The notes: a model not told the origin generated them from the sequence alone. A stretch of DNA of 64,000 bases from Leclercia sp. S52 (GCF_039727615.1 NZ_CP152474.1:3286001-3350000), one strand, 5' to 3'. Shown: positions 1 through 11,456, numbered from the stretch's first letter. Translations and numbers: made by a program.

Positions 1-1210
1 CTTAGCGAACTGGTGCCGGATATCGACGTCAATAAAGAGGTCGATATGGCCCTGCTGCCCGGTACGCCGATGATGCCGCAAAAACCGGCTATTGTGTTAT
101 GGCACCGAAATCCGCTCATGAATAACGGCGGGGTATTTACCTCAATTAATCTCAACCTGACCCCCCTATCTGTTATATACCGCCCGCCAGGATGAATTTG
201 CCGGTATTGCCCTTATCATCGGTGACACCTCTTTTTCGACCTATTCAAATCGTTTAATTCACGTTTCGGATCTGGATCAACACCCTGCGCGCTCAAGCCA
301 GATTGAAGGGCTGCCGCTGACCATTCATCTGTATGCCGAAACCTGGACCCTGGAAGATCTGCAATTTGCGCTGCTGTTTGGTCTGATGTGTGGCTCCAGC
401 ATCGGTGTGCTCTGCTTCTACTGGCTGATGACCCGCGCCAATCCGCGTAAAGAGATCCTCACCGGTATTAAGCAGAATCAGTTTCACGTGGTCTATCAGC
501 CGGTCGTGGACGCGGCTACTCTGCAGCCAGGCGGTGTTGAGGTGCTGATGCGCTGGCAGCATCCCGGCGCAGGCGAGATCCCGCCGGATGCCTTTATTAG
601 CTTCGCAGAAGCGCAGAAATTAATTGTGCCGCTGACGCTGCACCTCTTCGACCTGATCCTGCGCGACGCCCCGGCGTTGAAAAAATGCCTTCCGCCAGGT
701 TCCAAGCTGGGGATTAACATCTCTCCGGGCCATCTGCACGCCGACAGCTTCAAGGACGATATGCGCAAATTCGCCGCCTCGCTGCCGCCGGATCATTTCC
801 AGATTGTGCTCGAAATTACCGAGCGCGACATGCTGAACCAACGGGAAGCGACAAAGCTGTTTGAGTGGCTGCACCTGGAAGGATTTGAAATCGCGGTGGA
901 TGATTTTGGTACCGGACATAGCGCGCTGATCTACCTTGAGCGTTTTACCATGGACTATCTTAAAATCGACCGGGGCTTCGTCAACGCCATCGGCATGGAG
1001 ACCGTCACCTCCCCGGTGCTGGACGCGGTGCTGACTCTCGCCCGACGGCTCAATATGGTGACCATAGCCGAAGGCGTCGAGACCCCCGAGCAGGCGAAAT
1101 GGCTGCGCGATCACGGCGTCAATCTGCTGCAGGGCTACTGGATCAGCCGCCCGATGCGCCTGGAGCAGCTAATGACCTGGAAACCGGATGTTCACCAGGA
1201 CCGCGAATAA
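1..1210 (+). CDS. pdeN: PdeN/Rtn-like c-di-GMP phosphodiesterase, 5' partial, with an apparent frameshift
   Basis: This is the 3' part of a membrane-bound EAL phosphodiesterase that degrades cyclic di-GMP. The gene enters from the left edge, so its start is not visible. The upstream part looks like the periplasmic CSS-type sensor region. One membrane segment (ALLFGLMCGSSIGVLCFYWL, coded near 368-427) precedes the EAL domain. EAL hallmarks are present: EVLMRW, EITERD, DDFGTGHS, KIDRGF and EGVET, so the catalytic domain looks intact. The reading frame breaks in a run of six C at 161-166. With five C it reads on as LTPYLLYTARQDEF, which fits the family, so the break is probably a sequence error. 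In K-12 rtn also lies just upstream of yejA, which supports the name. Confidence 0.85.
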
Positions 1211-1285
1211 TTTCCCAACCACCGCTACGTCACTTATTATTCAGGTATTCGGCCCGGCCAGACTGTAAGAGGAAAACGTAGCGGA

Positions 1286-3094
1286 ATGATTGTGCGCATG
1301 ATAGTGCTGCTGATGGCGATGATGAGTGGACTCAGCCAGGCGCAAACCATCAAAGAGAGCTACGCGTTCGCGGTGATTGGCGAGCCGAAATATGCCATCA
1401 ATTTCGATCATTATGATTACGTGAATCCTGCCGCGCCAAAGGGGGGGTAGCATCACCCTTGCGGCCAACGGCACCTTCGACAACTTTAACCGCTACGCCC
1501 TGCGCGGCGTCGCGGCCGAGCGCACCGACGCCCTCTACGATACCCTCTTTACCACCTCTGACGATGAGCCGGGCAGCTACTATCCGCTGGTGGCCGAGAT
1601 GGCGCGCTACGCCGACGATTTTTCGTGGATGGAGCTGACCCTCAACCCGCAGGCGCGCTTTCATGACGGCACGCCGGTGAAGGCCAGCGACGTGGCCTTC
1701 ACCTTCCATAAGTTTATGACCGAAGGGGTACCGCAGTTCCGGCTGGTCTATAAAGGGGCAACGGTAACGGCCATCGCCCCGCTGACGGTGCGCATCACGC
1801 TTGCTAATCCCAATAAAGAGGACATGCTGAGCCTGCTGACCCTGCCAGTGATGCCCGAAAAGTTCTGGAAAGATCACAAGCTCAGCGATCCGCTCTCCAC
1901 CCCACCGCTGGCCGGCGGGCCGTATCGCATCACCCGCTGGCGGATGGGACAGTATCTTATCTACTCCCGGGTGAAAGATTACTGGGCGGCCAACCTGCCG
2001 GTGAACCGGGGACGCTGGAATTTTGACACCCTGCGCTACGACTACTATCTGGACGATAACGTGGCCTTCGAGGCCTTTAAAGCGGGTGCCTTTGATATGC
2101 GGGTGGAGAGCAGCGCCAAAAACTGGGCCACGCGCTACACCGGGAAAAACTTTGACCGCGGCTTTATCGTGAAAGAGGCGCTGAAAAACGACTCCGCTCA
2201 GGATACGCGCTGGCTGGCGTTTAATATTCAGCGCCCGGTATTCAGCGATCGCCGCGTGCGTCAGGCCATTACCCTGGCCTTTGATTTTGAGTGGATGAAC
2301 AAGGCGCTGTTCTACGGCGCCTACAGCCGGGTTAACAGCTATTTCCAGAACACGGAGTATGCGGCGAAAGGCTACCCGGACGCCGCGGAACTGACGCTCC
2401 TCGGGCCGCTGAAAAGCGATATTCCCCCCGGACGTCTTTACCAGCGTCTTCCAGCCGCCGGCCTCCAAAGGCGACGGCTACGATCGTAACAACCTGCTGA
2501 AAGCCGGCCAGCTGCTGGACGAGGCCGGGTGGGAAATCAAAAACAGGCAGCGGGTCAGCAAGCAAACCGGGAAACCGCTCAGCTTTGAGCTGCTGCTGCC
2601 CTCGGGCGGTAATAACCAGTGGGTGCTGCCTTTCCAGCACAACCTTGAACGGCTGGGCATTACCATGAACATCCGCCAGGTGGATAATTCGCAAGCCACC
2701 AACCGAATGCGCAACCGCGATTACGATATGATGCCGCGCCTGTGGCGGGCGATGCCCTGGCCCGGCACTGACCTGCAGATCTCCTGGGCCTCCCAGTACA
2801 TTGACTCTACCTATAATGCACCGGGGGGTGAAAAACCCGGCTATCGACGCCCTGATCGCGCAGATCGTTGCCGCCCAGGGTGACAAAGAGAAACTGCTGC
2901 CCCTCGGGCGGGCGCTGGATCGGGTCCTGACCTGGAACTATTACATGCTGCCGATGTGGTTTATGGCCCAGGACCGGGTGGCCCGTTGGGATAAGTTCGC
3001 CCTTCCTGCCCAGCGCCCGGTCTACACTCTCGGGTTCGAAAACTGGTGGTATGACGTTAACAGAGCGGCGAAATTACCCGCCGAGCGGCGTTAA
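1286..3094 (+). CDS. yejA: YejA periplasmic peptide-binding protein, three apparent frameshifts
   Basis: This is the solute-binding protein (SBP_bac_5 family) of the YejABEF peptide ABC importer, known in E. coli for uptake of microcin C and other peptides. The start at 1286 gives MIVRMIVLLMAMMSGLSQAQ, a typical Sec signal peptide with a cleavage site after the alanine. The frame breaks three times, each in a homopolymer with one base too many: seven G at 1441-1447, six C at 2424-2429 and six G at 2823-2828. Removing one base from each gives a continuous protein of about 601 residues, close to the 604 of K-12. The gene is followed 9 bases later by yejB. Three independent inactivating mutations, all of the same kind, are less likely than read error. 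Confidence 0.9.
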
Positions 3095-3103
3095 GGATAC
3101 GCA

Positions 3104-4199
3104 ATGGGCGCTTATTTACTTCGTCGTTTACTGCTGATAATCCCCACCCTGTGGGCGATCATCACCATCAACTTTTTTATCGTGCAGATCGCCCCGGGTG
3201 GCCCGGTGGATCAGGCGATTGCCGCCATTGAGTTCGGTAACAGCGGGGCGATGCCCGGCGGGGGCGATGAAGGGATGCGCGCCAGCCACGCCCGCACCGG
3301 GGTGGGCAACATCAATGAGAGCCACTATCGCGGCGGGCGCGGCCTGGATCCGGAGGTGATCGCCGAGATCACCCAACGCTACGGTTTTGATAAGCCGATC
3401 CACGAACGCTACTTCAAAATGCTGGGGGACTATCTGCGTTTTGATTTTGGCGACAGCCTGTTCCGTAGCGCCTCGGTGCTGCATCTGATCAAAGAGAGCC
3501 TGCCGGTGTCCATCACTCTGGGGCTGTGGGGGACCCTGATTATCTATCTGGTCTCGATCCCGCTCGGCATCCGCAAAGCGATGGATAACGGCAGCCGGTT
3601 CGACATCTGGAGCAGCACCTTCATTATTATTGGCTATGCGATCCCGGCGTTTCTGTTTGCGGTGCTGCTGATCGTCTTTTTTGCCGGGGGGGAGCTACTT
3701 CGACCTCTTCCCGCTGCGCGGTCTGGTGTCGACCGATTTCAGCAGCCTGCCGTGGTATAAGAAGATCACCGACTATCTGTGGCACATCACCCTGCCGGTG
3801 CTGGCGACGGTGATCGGCGGCTTTGCGGCCCTGACCATGCTGACCAAAAACGCCTTCCTCGACGAGATCCGCAAGCAGTACGTGGTCACCGCCCGCGCCA
3901 AAGGGGTGAGCGAGCGGCGCATCCTGTGGAAACACATTTTTCGCAACGCCATGCTGCTGGTGATCGCCGGTTTTCCCGCCACCTTTATCAGCATGTTCTT
4001 TACCGGCTCCCTGCTCATTGAGGTGATGTTCTCTCTCAACGGCCTGGGGCTGCTCGGCTACGAGGCCACCGTCTCGCGGGATTATCCGGTGATGTTTGGC
4101 ACGCTCTATATTTTCACCCTGATTGGCCTGCTGCTGAATATCCTCAGCGATATCTGCTATACGCTGGTCGATCCGCGCATTGATTTTGAGGGTCGCTGA
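3104..4199 (+). CDS. yejB: YejB inner-membrane permease of the YejABEF importer, apparent frameshift
   Basis: This is one of two membrane subunits of the YejABEF peptide importer (BPD_transp_1 family). It starts with a membrane anchor ([20 protein letters not shown]) and has further membrane segments. The cytoplasmic EAA-type coupling loop ([20 protein letters not shown]) contacts the ATPase. The frame is broken in seven G at 3686-3692. With six G it reads [15 protein letters not shown] and gives 364 residues, the K-12 length. An AAGGA ribosome site precedes the ATG. The stop overlaps the yejE start (TGATG at 4197-4201), so the two are translationally coupled. Confidence 0.91.
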
Positions 4200-5224
4200 T
4201 GCCGCGCTTAAGCCCTATCAATCAGGCCCGTTGGGCTCGCTTTCGTCACAATCGCCGCGGCTACTGGTCGCTGTGGATTTTCGCCCTGTTTTTTGCCCTC
4301 AGCCTGTGCTCGGAGCTGATTGCCAACGACAAGCCGCTGCTGGTGCACTTTAACGATCGCTGGTACGTCCCGGTGGTGAAAGAGTACAGCGAGAGCGATT
4401 TTGGCGGCCCCTTCGCCACCGCAGCGGATTATCAGGACCCGTGGTTACAGACCCAGTTAGACAAGCACGGCTGGGTGCTCTGGACCCCGGTCCGCTTCGG
4501 TGCCACCAGCATTAACTTTGCCACCACCACGCCGTTCCCGTCCCACCCTTCGGCACAAAACTGGCTCGGCACCGATGCCAACGGTGGAGATGTGCTGGCG
4601 CGCATTCTGTACGGGACGCGGATCTCCATTCTGTTTGGCCTGATGCTGACCCTCTTTTCCAGCGTGATGGGCGTGCTGGCCGGGGCGATTCAGGGTTATT
4701 ACGGCGGCAAAATTGACCTCTGGGGGCAGCGCTTTATTGAAGTCTGGTCCGGGATGCCGACGCTGTTCCTGATCATTCTGCTCTCCAGCGTGGTTCAGCC
4801 CAACTTCTGGTGGCTGCTGGCGATAACGGTGCTCTTTGGCTGGATGGCGCTGGTGGGCGTCGTGCGGGCCGAATTCCTGCGCACCCGCAACTTTGACTAC
4901 ATTCGCGCCGCCCAGGCGCTGGGGGTGAGCGATCGCGGGATCATATTCCGCCACATGCTGCCGAACGCCATGGTGGCAACCCTGACCTTTCTGCCGTTTA
5001 TTCTGTGCAGCTCCATTACCACCCTCACCTCGCTCGATTTCCTCGGCTTCGGCCTGCCGCTGGGGTCGCCATCCCTGGGTGAGCTGCTGTTGCAGGGCAA
5101 AAACAATCTGCAGGCGCCGTGGCTCGGGATTGCCGGTTTTCTCTCCGTCGCCGTGCTGCTCTCGCTGCTGATTTTTATTGGCGAAGCGGTGCGCGATGCC
5201 TTTGACCCGAATAAGGCGGTGTAA
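4199..5224 (+). CDS. yejE: YejE inner-membrane permease of the YejABEF importer
   Basis: This is the second membrane subunit of the peptide importer, 341 residues and uninterrupted. It has an N-terminal membrane segment (WSLWIFALFFALSLC), a long periplasmic stretch, then the permease domain. The coupling loop is seen around residues 220-255 (YIRAAQALGVSDRGIIFRHM). It starts inside the yejB stop codon and ends one base before the yejF start, so yejB-yejE-yejF are tightly coupled. It would pair with YejB in the membrane, with YejF providing ATP hydrolysis for both. Confidence 0.94.
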   Translation: MPRLSPINQARWARFRHNRRGYWSLWIFALFFALSLCSELIANDKPLLVHFNDRWYVPVVKEYSESDFGGPFATAADYQDPWLQTQLDKHGWVLWTPVRFGATSINFATTTPFPSHPSAQNWLGTDANGGDVLARILYGTRISILFGLMLTLFSSVMGVLAGAIQGYYGGKIDLWGQRFIEVWSGMPTLFLIILLSSVVQPNFWWLLAITVLFGWMALVGVVRAEFLRTRNFDYIRAAQALGVSDRGIIFRHMLPNAMVATLTFLPFILCSSITTLTSLDFLGFGLPLGSPSLGELLLQGKNNLQAPWLGIAGFLSVAVLLSLLIFIGEAVRDAFDPNKAV

Positions 5225-5225
5225 G

Positions 5226-6815
5226 ATGACCCAGCCTCTGCTTCATATCGACGCGCTCTCCATCGCTTTTCGCCAGCAGGGCGAGCTGCGCACCGTGGTC
5301 AACGAGATCTCTCTGCAGATTGACGCCGGCGAGACGCTGGCGCTGGTGGGAGAATCGGGCTCCGGAAAGAGCGTCACCGCCCTCTCGGTCCTGCGCCTGC
5401 TTCCTGCCCCGCCGGTAGTCTACCCGCAGGGCGATATCCTGTTTCACGGCCAGTCGCTGCTGCATGCCGACGAGCGCACCCTGCGCGGGGTGCGGGGCAA
5501 CAAGATCGCCATGATTTTTCAGGAGCCGATGGTGTCGCTTAACCCGCTACACACCCTCGAAAAACAGCTTTATGAGGTGCTCTCCCTGCACCGCGGGATG
5601 CGTAAAGAGGCGGCGCGCGGGGAGATGCTCGACTGCCTCGAGCGCACCGGGATCCGTAACGCCGCAAAACGGCTGGCCGATTTTCCCCATCAGCTCTCCG
5701 GCGGTGAACGCCAGCGGGTAATGATCGCCATGGCGCTGCTGACCCGTCCGGAATTGTTGATCGCCGATGAGCCAACCACCGCGCTGGACGTCACGGTGCA
5801 GGCGCAGATCCTGCAGCTGTTACGCGAGCTGCGTGACGAACTGAACATGAGCCTGCTGTTTATCACCCACAACCTCAGCATCGTGAAAAAGCTGGCCGAC
5901 CGGGTGGCGGTGATGCAGAACGGCCGCTGCGTGGAACAGAACCGGGCCGCGACGCTACTCGCCTCCCCACAGCACCCTTACACCCAGCGGTTGCTCGACA
6001 GCGAGCCCGCCGGGGATCCCGTTCCGCTGCCTGAGGCGGCACAACCGCTGCTGAGTGTGAAAGATCTGTCCGTGGCGTTTCCGGTGCGCAAAGGTCTCCT
6101 GCGCCGGGTGGTGGACAACAAGCAGGTGCTGAACAACGTCAGCTTCACGCTGAGTCCGGGTGAAACCCTCGGGCTGGTGGGCGAGTCGGGCTCCGGGAAG
6201 AGTACCACCGGGCTGGCGCTGCTGCGCCTGATCGCCTCGAAAGGGGAAATTGAGTTTGACGGCCAGCCGCTGCACCGCTGGGATCGCCGACAGATGTTGC
6301 CCGTCCGCCACCGGATGCAGGTGGTGTTTCAGGATCCCAACTCCTCCCTGAATCCGCGTCTCAACGTGCAGCAAATTATTGAGGAGGGGTTGCGGGTGCA
6401 CCAGCCCGGTCTCAGCCTGCAGGCACGCGAAGAGGAGGTGATTCGGGTGATGGGCGAAGTGGGGCTGGATCCGCAGACCCGGCATCGCTATCCCGCCGCC
6501 TTTTCCGGCGGCCAGCGCCAGCGCATCGCCATTGCCCGTGCGCTGATCCTGCGCCCGGAGCTGATCATTCTGGATGAACCGACCTCATCGCTGGATAAAA
6601 CCGTTCAGGCGCAGATTCTGGCGCTGCTGAAGGACCTACAGGAAAAACACCGGCTGGCCTATATCTTTATCAGCCACGATTTACAGGTGGTCAGGGCGCT
6701 GTGTCACCAGGTGATTGTGCTACGGCAGGGAGAGGTGGTCGAGCAAGGGGAGTGTCAGCGCGTGTTTGCCGCGCCGACGCAGGAGTATACGCGTCAGCTC
6801 CTGGCGTTACGCTGA
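5226..6815 (+). CDS. yejF: YejF duplicated ABC ATPase of the YejABEF importer
   Basis: This cytoplasmic ATPase has two fused nucleotide-binding domains and powers peptide import through YejB and YejE. The first domain has a Walker A at residues 42-49 (GESGSGKS), signature LSGGERQRV and Walker B/D-loop DEPTTALD. The second repeats [18 protein letters not shown] and DEPTSSLD. Both sites look functional. Length is 529 residues, equal to K-12 YejF. An upstream in-frame ATG at 5178 lies inside yejE and would add 16 non-conserved residues, so 5226 (MTQPLLHID) is preferred. It is the last gene of yejABEF. yejG is convergent and begins 3 bases after the stop. Confidence 0.95.
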   Translation: MTQPLLHIDALSIAFRQQGELRTVVNEISLQIDAGETLALVGESGSGKSVTALSVLRLLPAPPVVYPQGDILFHGQSLLHADERTLRGVRGNKIAMIFQEPMVSLNPLHTLEKQLYEVLSLHRGMRKEAARGEMLDCLERTGIRNAAKRLADFPHQLSGGERQRVMIAMALLTRPELLIADEPTTALDVTVQAQILQLLRELRDELNMSLLFITHNLSIVKKLADRVAVMQNGRCVEQNRAATLLASPQHPYTQRLLDSEPAGDPVPLPEAAQPLLSVKDLSVAFPVRKGLLRRVVDNKQVLNNVSFTLSPGETLGLVGESGSGKSTTGLALLRLIASKGEIEFDGQPLHRWDRRQMLPVRHRMQVVFQDPNSSLNPRLNVQQIIEEGLRVHQPGLSLQAREEEVIRVMGEVGLDPQTRHRYPAAFSGGQRQRIAIARALILRPELIILDEPTSSLDKTVQAQILALLKDLQEKHRLAYIFISHDLQVVRALCHQVIVLRQGEVVEQGECQRVFAAPTQEYTRQLLALR

Positions 6816-6818
6816 CGC

Positions 6819-7163
6819 TCAGAAAGGATCCTGACCTGCTACGGATTCAGCAATCGCCACACCGAAGTTTTTCAGGCGGCAAGTCGCCGCGAACTCGTCC
6901 TGGCTTTTCACGAACAGGCACGGCTCGCCCTCACACTCCAGGACCGAGCTGTAGAGCTCAATATCGGTCAGCGCCTGGCTCAACTTTTCCATCACCGGCC
7001 ATGAGTTGCCCTCTTCCGGGCCCAGCAGCTTGAGCGCCACCAGACAGTTATCACCGTTCGCGGCATTTTGCGGAATCGGTTCAACCTTCGAGCCTGCAAA
7101 ACCCGCCGACCAGCGATAGCTCTGCGGCAAGCGATGGATAATGGAGAGCTGTAATGTATTCAC
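6819..7163 (-). CDS. yejG: YejG family protein of unknown function
   Basis: This is a 114-residue cytoplasmic protein matching E. coli YejG over its whole length, for example [18 protein letters not shown] at the start and [18 protein letters not shown] near the end. It has no signal peptide or membrane segment. The start codon is GTG (7161-7163 on the reverse strand). The stop lies 3 bases from the end of yejF on the opposite strand. No biochemical function is known for the family. Confidence 0.9.
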   Translation of the reverse strand: MNTLQLSIIHRLPQSYRWSAGFAGSKVEPIPQNAANGDNCLVALKLLGPEEGNSWPVMEKLSQALTDIELYSSVLECEGEPCLFVKSQDEFAATCRLKNFGVAIAESVAGQDPF

Positions 7164-7462
7164 GTTTGTTCCCCGAAAGCAAAATATACTTCACAATCTA
7201 TTTACATTTATAGTAACACATCATTAAACACTTGCTCTGTTTTGAGTAAGAAAACGCTTACACCCAGTCTCCACGGGCTCTGGCGTCTTATTTATCAGGG
7301 CTTTTAGTCAGTGTTTCAGATCGATGGCGGCGCTATATGTACCCGTTTCTGTGATCTAACACAACCTTTTTAGGTACAAAGCTGTGACTATTTACACAAA
7401 TATATTTTACATAAAAGAAACAAACATGACCTCAGGGAAACCTGTTTTGATTGACCGGCATC
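7164..7462. other. Intergenic region between yejG and the bcr terminator
   Basis: About 300 bases without a gene, noticeably richer in A and T than the flanks. It must hold the yejG promoter (reverse strand). On the forward strand an AT-rich stretch near 7385-7425 runs towards the 3' end of bcr. I saw no tRNA, no convincing small reading frame with a ribosome site and no strong hairpin apart from the terminator at its right edge. Confidence 0.5.
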
Positions 7463-7492
7463 AAAAAAGGGCCCCGTCGGGACCCTTTTTTT
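7463..7492 (-). terminator. Rho-independent terminator of bcr
   Basis: Read on the reverse strand, a stem GGGTCCC/GGGGCCC (with one G-T pair) around a GAC loop is followed by a run of six T. It begins just after the bcr stop codon. T runs on both sides could let it act in both directions. Confidence 0.8.
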
Positions 7493-7497
7493 GTGCT

Positions 7498-8694
7498 TTA
7501 TTTCACCGCTTTTCGGGGTCGACTGGCGTAAAGACAGAACAGAATGGAGCCGGTGGCGCACAGGGCAATGGACCAGAGCATCGGCCAGGCGCTGGTAAAG
7601 GTCGCCAGCGACAGCAGCGCCCCGACAATGGCGCCAATCCCGAAGCGGAAGGTCCCCGCCAGGGAGGAGGCCGTTCCGGCCATATGCGGGAACTCATCGA
7701 GGATCACCGCCATCGCGTTGGACGACACCATCGAGATACAGCCGACAAAGGCCGCGATACCCACCACCAGGGTCCAGAAGCCGACGTCGAAGAAGGCAGT
7801 CACCACCATCCACATCGCCATCACGAACTGGATCCACAGCCCGATGCGGAACATGTTCAGCGCCCCCACCCGACGGACGAAGCGGCTGTTGATCATCGTC
7901 AGCACAAAGATGAACACCACGTTCAGCGCAAAGTAGTAGCCAAAATGCTGCGGAGAGACGTGGTTAAGCTCAATGTAGACAAAAGGCCCGGCGCTGAGGA
8001 AGGAGAACATCCCGGCAAAGCTGAAGCCGCTGGCCAGCATATAGCTCAGCACGCGTTTATGACGAAACAGCGAGGCAAAGTTACCGAGGGTAGTACGGAT
8101 ATGAAACTTATGCCGATGCTCAGCGGGCAGGGTTTCCTTAATAAAGAAGAAGATCATCGCCGAGGCCAGCAGGGCCGCCAGTGCCAGGATCCAGAAAATC
8201 GCGTGCCAGCTGAACCACACCAGCACCGCGCCCCCGACCATCGGTGCCACCAGCGGCGCAACGGTGGTGACCAGCATGACGAAGGACATCATGCGGGAGA
8301 ACTCTTCTTTCGGGTAGATATCACGCATCAGGGCGTTGATGACCACGCTGGCCGCCGCTGCCGCCAGGCCGTGGAAGAAACGCATCACGATCAGGTGATC
8401 GATGGACTGCGACATCGCGCAGGCCGCTGCTGCCGCCGCAAACACCAGCGTCCCGCCCAGGATCACCGGTTTGCGGCCCAGGCTGTCGGCCATCGGTCCG
8501 TACAGCAGCTGGCCGAGGGCAAAGCCGAGGATATAGGTGCTGAGGGTCATTTGTGCGCTACCCGCAGGTACGCCAAATTGCTCAGCGATCACCGGCAGCG
8601 CGGGCAGATACATGTCGATGGACAGCGGCATCAGCATGGCCAGCAGGCCAAGAATAAAGACAATGCTGAACGACGAGTGTGGCCTGGTGGTCAC
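7498..8694 (-). CDS. bcr: Bcr multidrug efflux MFS transporter
   Basis: This is a drug:proton antiporter of the Bcr/CflA family, known for bicyclomycin and sulfonamide export and for export of some peptides such as cysteine-containing ones. It has 398 residues (396 in K-12) and about twelve membrane segments. The MFS loop 2-3 motif is seen as [12 protein letters not shown]. The drug/H+ family motif in segment 5 is partly visible as LVAPMVGG. The start is GTG at 8694, supported by AGGAG spaced 6 bases upstream. rsuA lies 15 bases upstream on the same strand, so the two are probably co-transcribed, as in E. coli. Confidence 0.94.
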   Translation of the reverse strand: MTTRPHSSFSIVFILGLLAMLMPLSIDMYLPALPVIAEQFGVPAGSAQMTLSTYILGFALGQLLYGPMADSLGRKPVILGGTLVFAAAAAACAMSQSIDHLIVMRFFHGLAAAAASVVINALMRDIYPKEEFSRMMSFVMLVTTVAPLVAPMVGGAVLVWFSWHAIFWILALAALLASAMIFFFIKETLPAEHRHKFHIRTTLGNFASLFRHKRVLSYMLASGFSFAGMFSFLSAGPFVYIELNHVSPQHFGYYFALNVVFIFVLTMINSRFVRRVGALNMFRIGLWIQFVMAMWMVVTAFFDVGFWTLVVGIAAFVGCISMVSSNAMAVILDEFPHMAGTASSLAGTFRFGIGAIVGALLSLATFTSAWPMLWSIALCATGSILFCLYASRPRKAVK

Positions 8695-8709
8695 AGTGAT
8701 CTCCTGAAA

Positions 8710-9417
8710 TTAGCGTGAAGAGAGGCCAACGCTGGCAATTTCTTCTTCCGTCAACGGGCGGTATTCGCCTGGCGCAAGTTCCGGGTCGAGAGCAATTTCT
8801 CCGATCCGTTCGCGATGCAGACCGACAACGTGGTTACCCACGGCCGCAAACATGCGTTTTACCTGATGGTAGCGCCCTTCGCTGATGGTCAGACGCACTT
8901 CGGTAGGGGTGATCACTTCCAGCACGGCGGGTTTGGTCAGATCTTTTTCATTATGCAGCTGGACGCCATGGGCGAATTGCTCTGCCGTGCTGTCGCTCAC
9001 CGGCGATTCCAGGGTCACCAGGTAGGTCTTCTCACAATGGTGACGCGGGGAGGTAATACGATGCGACCACTGACCGTCGTCGGTCATCAGCACCAGACCG
9101 GTGGTGTCGATATCCAGACGACCGGCGGCGTGCAGCTTGTGCGCCACGGGTTCATCCAGGAAATAGAGCACGGTCGGATGATCGGGGTCGTCGGTCGAGC
9201 AGACATAGCCTTGCGGCTTATTGAGCATGAAGTAACGCGGGCCGTTCTGCTGGGTCAGCGAATTGCCTTCATATTCCACCTGATGCTCAGGCTGGAGTTT
9301 GAACGCGCTGTCTCGCACAATATCGTCATCCACGGTAACGTGGCTGCCGCGAATCAGACGCGCAGCAATAGCGCGGCTTACGCCGAGTTGCTGAGCGATA
9401 AACTTATCAAGTCGCAT
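8710..9417 (-). CDS. rsuA: 16S rRNA pseudouridine(516) synthase
   Basis: RsuA converts uridine 516 of 16S rRNA to pseudouridine during 30S assembly. The N-terminal S4 RNA-binding domain spans about residues 1-48 ([20 protein letters not shown]). The catalytic domain carries [14 protein letters not shown], with the nucleophilic aspartate at residue 102 as in E. coli. Length is 235 residues against 231 in K-12. The ATG at 9415-9417 is clear. It sits upstream of bcr and is divergent from radD. Confidence 0.95.
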   Translation of the reverse strand: MRLDKFIAQQLGVSRAIAARLIRGSHVTVDDDIVRDSAFKLQPEHQVEYEGNSLTQQNGPRYFMLNKPQGYVCSTDDPDHPTVLYFLDEPVAHKLHAAGRLDIDTTGLVLMTDDGQWSHRITSPRHHCEKTYLVTLESPVSDSTAEQFAHGVQLHNEKDLTKPAVLEVITPTEVRLTISEGRYHQVKRMFAAVGNHVVGLHRERIGEIALDPELAPGEYRPLTEEEIASVGLSSR

Positions 9418-9568
9418 GAAATAATTTTAGCCTTAAAGGTGCCAGGAGCCGGACGGGGCGCCCGGAAAAGAAGCAGTTAACAACAGCTCAGTATAACGGG
9501 CTCTGTGCGCCACTCAAGGGAAAAAGTTTCGTGGCATACTATATGCGGGATAACCAAGCTGAGTAACC

Positions 9569-11330
9569 ATGACCTTTACACTTCGCCCCTATCAACAGGA
9601 AGCCGTGGACGCCACCCTCGCCCACTTTCGTCAGCATAAAGAACCGGCCGCCATCGTCCTGCCTACGGGCGCGGGCAAAAGCCTGGTGATCGCTGAGCTG
9701 GCACGCCTGGCGCGCGGTCGCGTGCTGGTGCTGGCGCACGTCAAAGAGCTGGTGGCGCAGAACCATGCCAAGTATCTGGCGCTGGGCCTGGAGGCCGATA
9801 TTTTTGCCGCCGGTTTACAGCGTAAGGAGAGCCACGGCAAGGTGGTGTTCGGCAGCGTGCAGTCGGTGGCGCGCAATCTGGATAAGTTTCAGAGCGAGTT
9901 CTCGCTGCTGATCGTGGACGAGTGCCACCGCATCAGCGATGACGATGACAGCCAGTACCAGCAGATCCTGACCCACCTGAAGAGCGTCAACCCACAGATC
10001 CGGCTGCTGGGGCTTACCGCCACCCCGTTCCGCCTCGGCAAAGGCTGGATCTACCGCTTTCACTATCACGGGATGGTGCGCGGCAATGAGAAGGCGCTGT
10101 TCCGCGACTGCATTTACGAGCTGCCGCTGCGCTACATGATCAAACACGGCTACCTGACGCCGCCGGAGCGGCTGGATATGCCGGTGGTACAGTACGATTT
10201 CAGCCGTTTGCAGGTGCAGAGCAACGGCCTGTTCAGCGAGGCGGATCTCAACCGCGAGCTGAAAAAGCAGGATCGTATTACCCCGCACATCATCAGCCAG
10301 ATTATGGAATTTGCCGCTGACCGCAAAGGGGTGATGATTTTTGCCGCTACCGTGGAGCACGCCCGGGAGATCACCGGCCTGCTGCCCCCCCAGCGAAGCG
10401 CGGCTTATCACCGGCGAAACGCCGGGCAGCGAGCGCGACCGGCTGATTGAAGATTTTAAGGCGCAGCATTTCCGCTACCTGGTCAATGTGTCAGTGCTTA
10501 CTACCGGCTTTGACGCCCCGCACGTCGACCTGATCGCCATTCTGCGCCCGACCGAATCCGTCAGCCTCTATCAGCAGATTGTCGGCCGCGGCCTGCGCCT
10601 GGCCCCCGGCAAAACCGACTGCCTGATTCTGGATTACGCCGGGAACCCGCACGACCTGTACGCCCCGGAAGTGGGGGCACCAAAAGGAAAAAGTGACAAC
10701 GTCCCCGTGCAGGTGTTTTGCCCCGACTGCGGGTTTGCCAACACCTTCTGGGGCAAAACCACCGCCGACGGCACCCTGATTGAGCACTTTGGCCGCCGCT
10801 GTCAGGGCTGGTTTGAAGATGACGAGGGCCATCGCGAGCAGTGCGACTACCGCTTCCGCTTTAAAAACTGCCCGCAGTGTAACGCCGAAAACGACATTGC
10901 CGCCCGCCGCTGCCGCGTCTGCGATACGGTGCTGGTGGATCCTGACGATATGCTGAAAGCGGCCCTGAAGCTAAAAGACGCGCTGGTGCTGCGCTGCAGC
11001 GGAATGGTGCTGGCCCACGGCGCGGATGAGAAAGGCGAATGGCTGAAAATCACCTATTACGACGAAGACGGTGCCGATGTAAGTGAGCGCTTCCGCCTGC
11101 AGACGCCCGCCCAGCGTACCGCCTTTGAGCAGCTGTTTATCCGCCCGCATACCCGCACGCCAGGGGTGCCGCTGCGCTGGATCAATGCGGCGGACATCGT
11201 TCATCAGCAGCCGCTGCTGCGCCACCCTGACTTTGTGGTGGCGCGCAAAAAAGGGCAGTTCTGGCAGGTGCGCGAGAAGGTTTTCGATTATGAGGGCCGC
11301 TATCGCCGGGCCAATGAATTACGGGGATAA
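9569..11330 (+). CDS. radD: RadD (YejH) superfamily 2 DNA repair helicase-like ATPase, apparent frameshift
   Basis: RadD is a RecQ-like/DEAD-type ATPase that supports recombination repair of double-strand breaks and interacts with SSB and RecA in E. coli. Walker A is PTGAGKS at residues 32-38 and motif II is DECH at 117-120. The C-terminal half contains cysteine pairs typical of zinc ribbons (CPDCGF, then NCPQCNAEN and CRVCD). The frame breaks in seven C at 10385-10391. With six C it reads [20 protein letters not shown] and the protein is about 586 residues, the K-12 length. The first half ends in helicase domain 1, so a real frameshift would kill it. Read error is the more likely cause. Confidence 0.9.
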
Positions 11331-11342
11331 AGGGACTTTTCA

Positions 11343-11369
11343 TTGATGTGTGGGCCATTTGAGTATAAA
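11343..11369 (+). promoter_or_regulatory. Candidate rplY promoter
   Basis: A TTGATG -35-like element at 11343-11348 and TATAAA at 11364-11369 are separated by 15 bases. This is slightly short, but the position, about 90 bases before the rplY start and right after radD, fits. Inferred by eye only. Confidence 0.5.
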
Positions 11370-11406
11370 ATGCCGCCCGCTTCACATCCGTGAGGCAGAA
11401 CACTTA

Positions 11407-11432
11407 CCTGCTGCTGGGTCGCCTGTAGCAGG
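11407..11432 (+). promoter_or_regulatory. Hairpin in the rplY 5' leader
   Basis: CCTGCT at 11407-11412 pairs with AGCAGG at 11427-11432 to form a stem-loop in the leader before rplY. It would also sequester the AGGA that precedes an in-frame upstream ATG at 11439. Work on E. coli and relatives reports that L25 represses its own mRNA through structured leader elements without a strong Shine-Dalgarno. This hairpin is a plausible part of that, but the assignment is inference. Confidence 0.5.
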
Positions 11433-11456
11433 AATAATATGTACAGAGAGAAATCA

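Noticed and set aside
1-6815. Decay of the yej locus as host adaptation
   Set aside because: Five breaks in rtn, yejA and yejB are all one-base homopolymer gains, while yejE, yejF and all motifs are intact. Real decay would also show deletions, stops and substitutions at key residues.
7384-8718. A long forward reading frame of 444 codons antisense to bcr
   Set aside because: It is rich in His, Gln and Arg, has no ribosome site and no family resemblance, and exactly mirrors bcr. It is a shadow created by high GC codon usage. The same applies to the 662-codon frame antisense to nrdA (40335-42323), the 581-codon frame antisense to rcsC (34600-36345) and the 595-codon frame over menC/menB (56396-58183).
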